A DNA stretch of 22,066 bases from Thermopetrobacter sp. (GTDB lineage: Bacteria; Pseudomonadota; Alphaproteobacteria; Rhizobiales; Aestuariivirgaceae), in NCBI GenBank assembly GCA_011374735.1, contig DRPD01000304.1:1-22066 (forward strand). The letters are read 5' to 3'. The first letter of the stretch is position 1; each line of letters starts with the position of its first letter. A program made the translations under genes and the position numbers. The notes beneath the pieces are model-generated. The model was not told the origin of the DNA and did no database searches. It saw only the letters and a program-made list of their open reading frames with translations. Positions 21,576 to 22,066 of this stretch are shown one piece after another.

Positions 21576-22066
21576 ATGGCCGTAGCCAAGGCCCGAAGAC
21601 CGCAATTCGTGCTGGCCCGCGACAGCCTGCAGGCCCCGCAGGTCGATTATCTGACCCACCTGCGCCGCCGCGGCTATCAGCGCCTGCTGCTGACCCGCCA
21701 GAACATCAACCTGCACTATTTCATCGAGAAGCGCTGGCTGATCATCGCCTTTGCCCTGGGCGCCGCGTTGTTGAGCCTGCCGACCCCGGCCGGCCTGAGC
21801 GGGGCGGGGCACATCGTGCTGGTGATCTCGCTGGTGGCCACCATCCTGTTCATCACCGAACCGGTGCCGCTGCCCACCGTGGCGTTGATGATCATCGTCT
21901 CCCAGGTGGTGCTGCTGGGCATCGAATCGACCACCGTGGCGAAGAGCCTGATGACCGATTCGGTGCTGTTCATCATGGGCTCGCTGATGCTGGCCGTGGC
22001 CGTCGTCAAGCAGAAGCTGGACACCCGCATCGCCTGGGGCATCGTGCGCCTGACCGGCACCCGCAC
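21576..22066 (+). CDS. SLC13/DASS-type anion transporter, N-terminal part, cut by window edge
   Basis: The first 163 codons of a membrane transporter that runs off the right edge. A hydrophilic N-terminal stretch (1-52) precedes the first membrane segment WLIIAFALGAALLSL (about 54-68). HIVLVISLVATILFITEPVPLPTVALMIIVSQVVLLG (about 79-115) follows, where the TEPVPLP segment is characteristic of the sodium/dicarboxylate, citrate or sulfate (SLC13/CitT-like) family. SVLFIMGSLMLAVAVVKQKLDTRIA comes next. Such proteins import di- or tricarboxylates or sulfate with sodium. The ATG at 21576 has AAGGG 8 bases before it. The substrate-defining C-terminal half is not visible, so only the family can be named. 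Confidence 0.85.
   Translation, partial: MAVAKARRPQFVLARDSLQAPQVDYLTHLRRRGYQRLLLTRQNINLHYFIEKRWLIIAFALGAALLSLPTPAGLSGAGHIVLVISLVATILFITEPVPLPTVALMIIVSQVVLLGIESTTVAKSLMTDSVLFIMGSLMLAVAVVKQKLDTRIAWGIVRLTGTR

Overview
The window is high-GC chromosomal DNA, dense in genes, with alphaproteobacterial character: a cpaBCDEF-tadBC (Tad/Flp pilus) cluster, a yraN-gshB pair, a lepA whose effector region reads as alphaproteobacterial type, and an almost exclusive GC-ending codon bias. I cannot place it below class. I see no rRNA, tRNA, CRISPR array, insertion sequence or phage gene.

Layout. (1) 1-2566, minus strand: a tight four-gene operon read right to left. It holds a ParA-type ATPase, a second P-loop protein with a decayed signature Walker A, yraN, and gshB, which runs off the left edge. 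(2) 2840-5131: divergent trxA (minus) and lepA (plus), with a near-consensus promoter in front of trxA. (3) 5156-16797: the Tad locus. On the minus strand are two TadE-type pseudopilin genes and, behind a clear terminator, a gene for a periplasmic protein consisting mainly of the domain that begins the CpaC secretin. On the plus strand is cpaB-cpaC-cpaD-cpaE-cpaF-tadB-tadC, then a terminator, then a TadG-like VWA gene. A CtrA-like site lies in the divergent region before cpaB. (4) 16857-19133, minus: a PAS-GGDEF-EAL protein (GGDEF decayed, EAL intact) and a GNAT acetyltransferase. (5) 19134-19522: a non-coding stretch packed with inverted repeats and a G-quadruplex motif. (6) 19523-22066: a PCu(A)C copper chaperone and an M20 dipeptidase (minus), divergent from an SLC13-type transporter that runs off the right edge.

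How it works together. CpaF (motor ATPase), CpaE (polar localiser), TadB/TadC (inner-membrane platform), CpaC (secretin), CpaD (lipoprotein) and CpaB (periplasmic clamp) would form a complete export machine for Flp pili, with TadE-like and TadG-like proteins as minor components. The Flp pilin, the CpaA/TadV prepilin peptidase and a TadD-type protein are not in the window and must be encoded elsewhere. The adjacent c-di-GMP phosphodiesterase-like gene may link pilus activity to the sessile/motile switch, but that is inference from position.

I do not see an obviously new defence or mobile system. The points most worth a second look are the Cys/Trp/Arg-rich duplicated insert in the TadG-like protein, the inverted-repeat cluster at 19231-19498, the two-ATPase operon ahead of yraN-gshB, and the stand-alone secretin N-domain protein.
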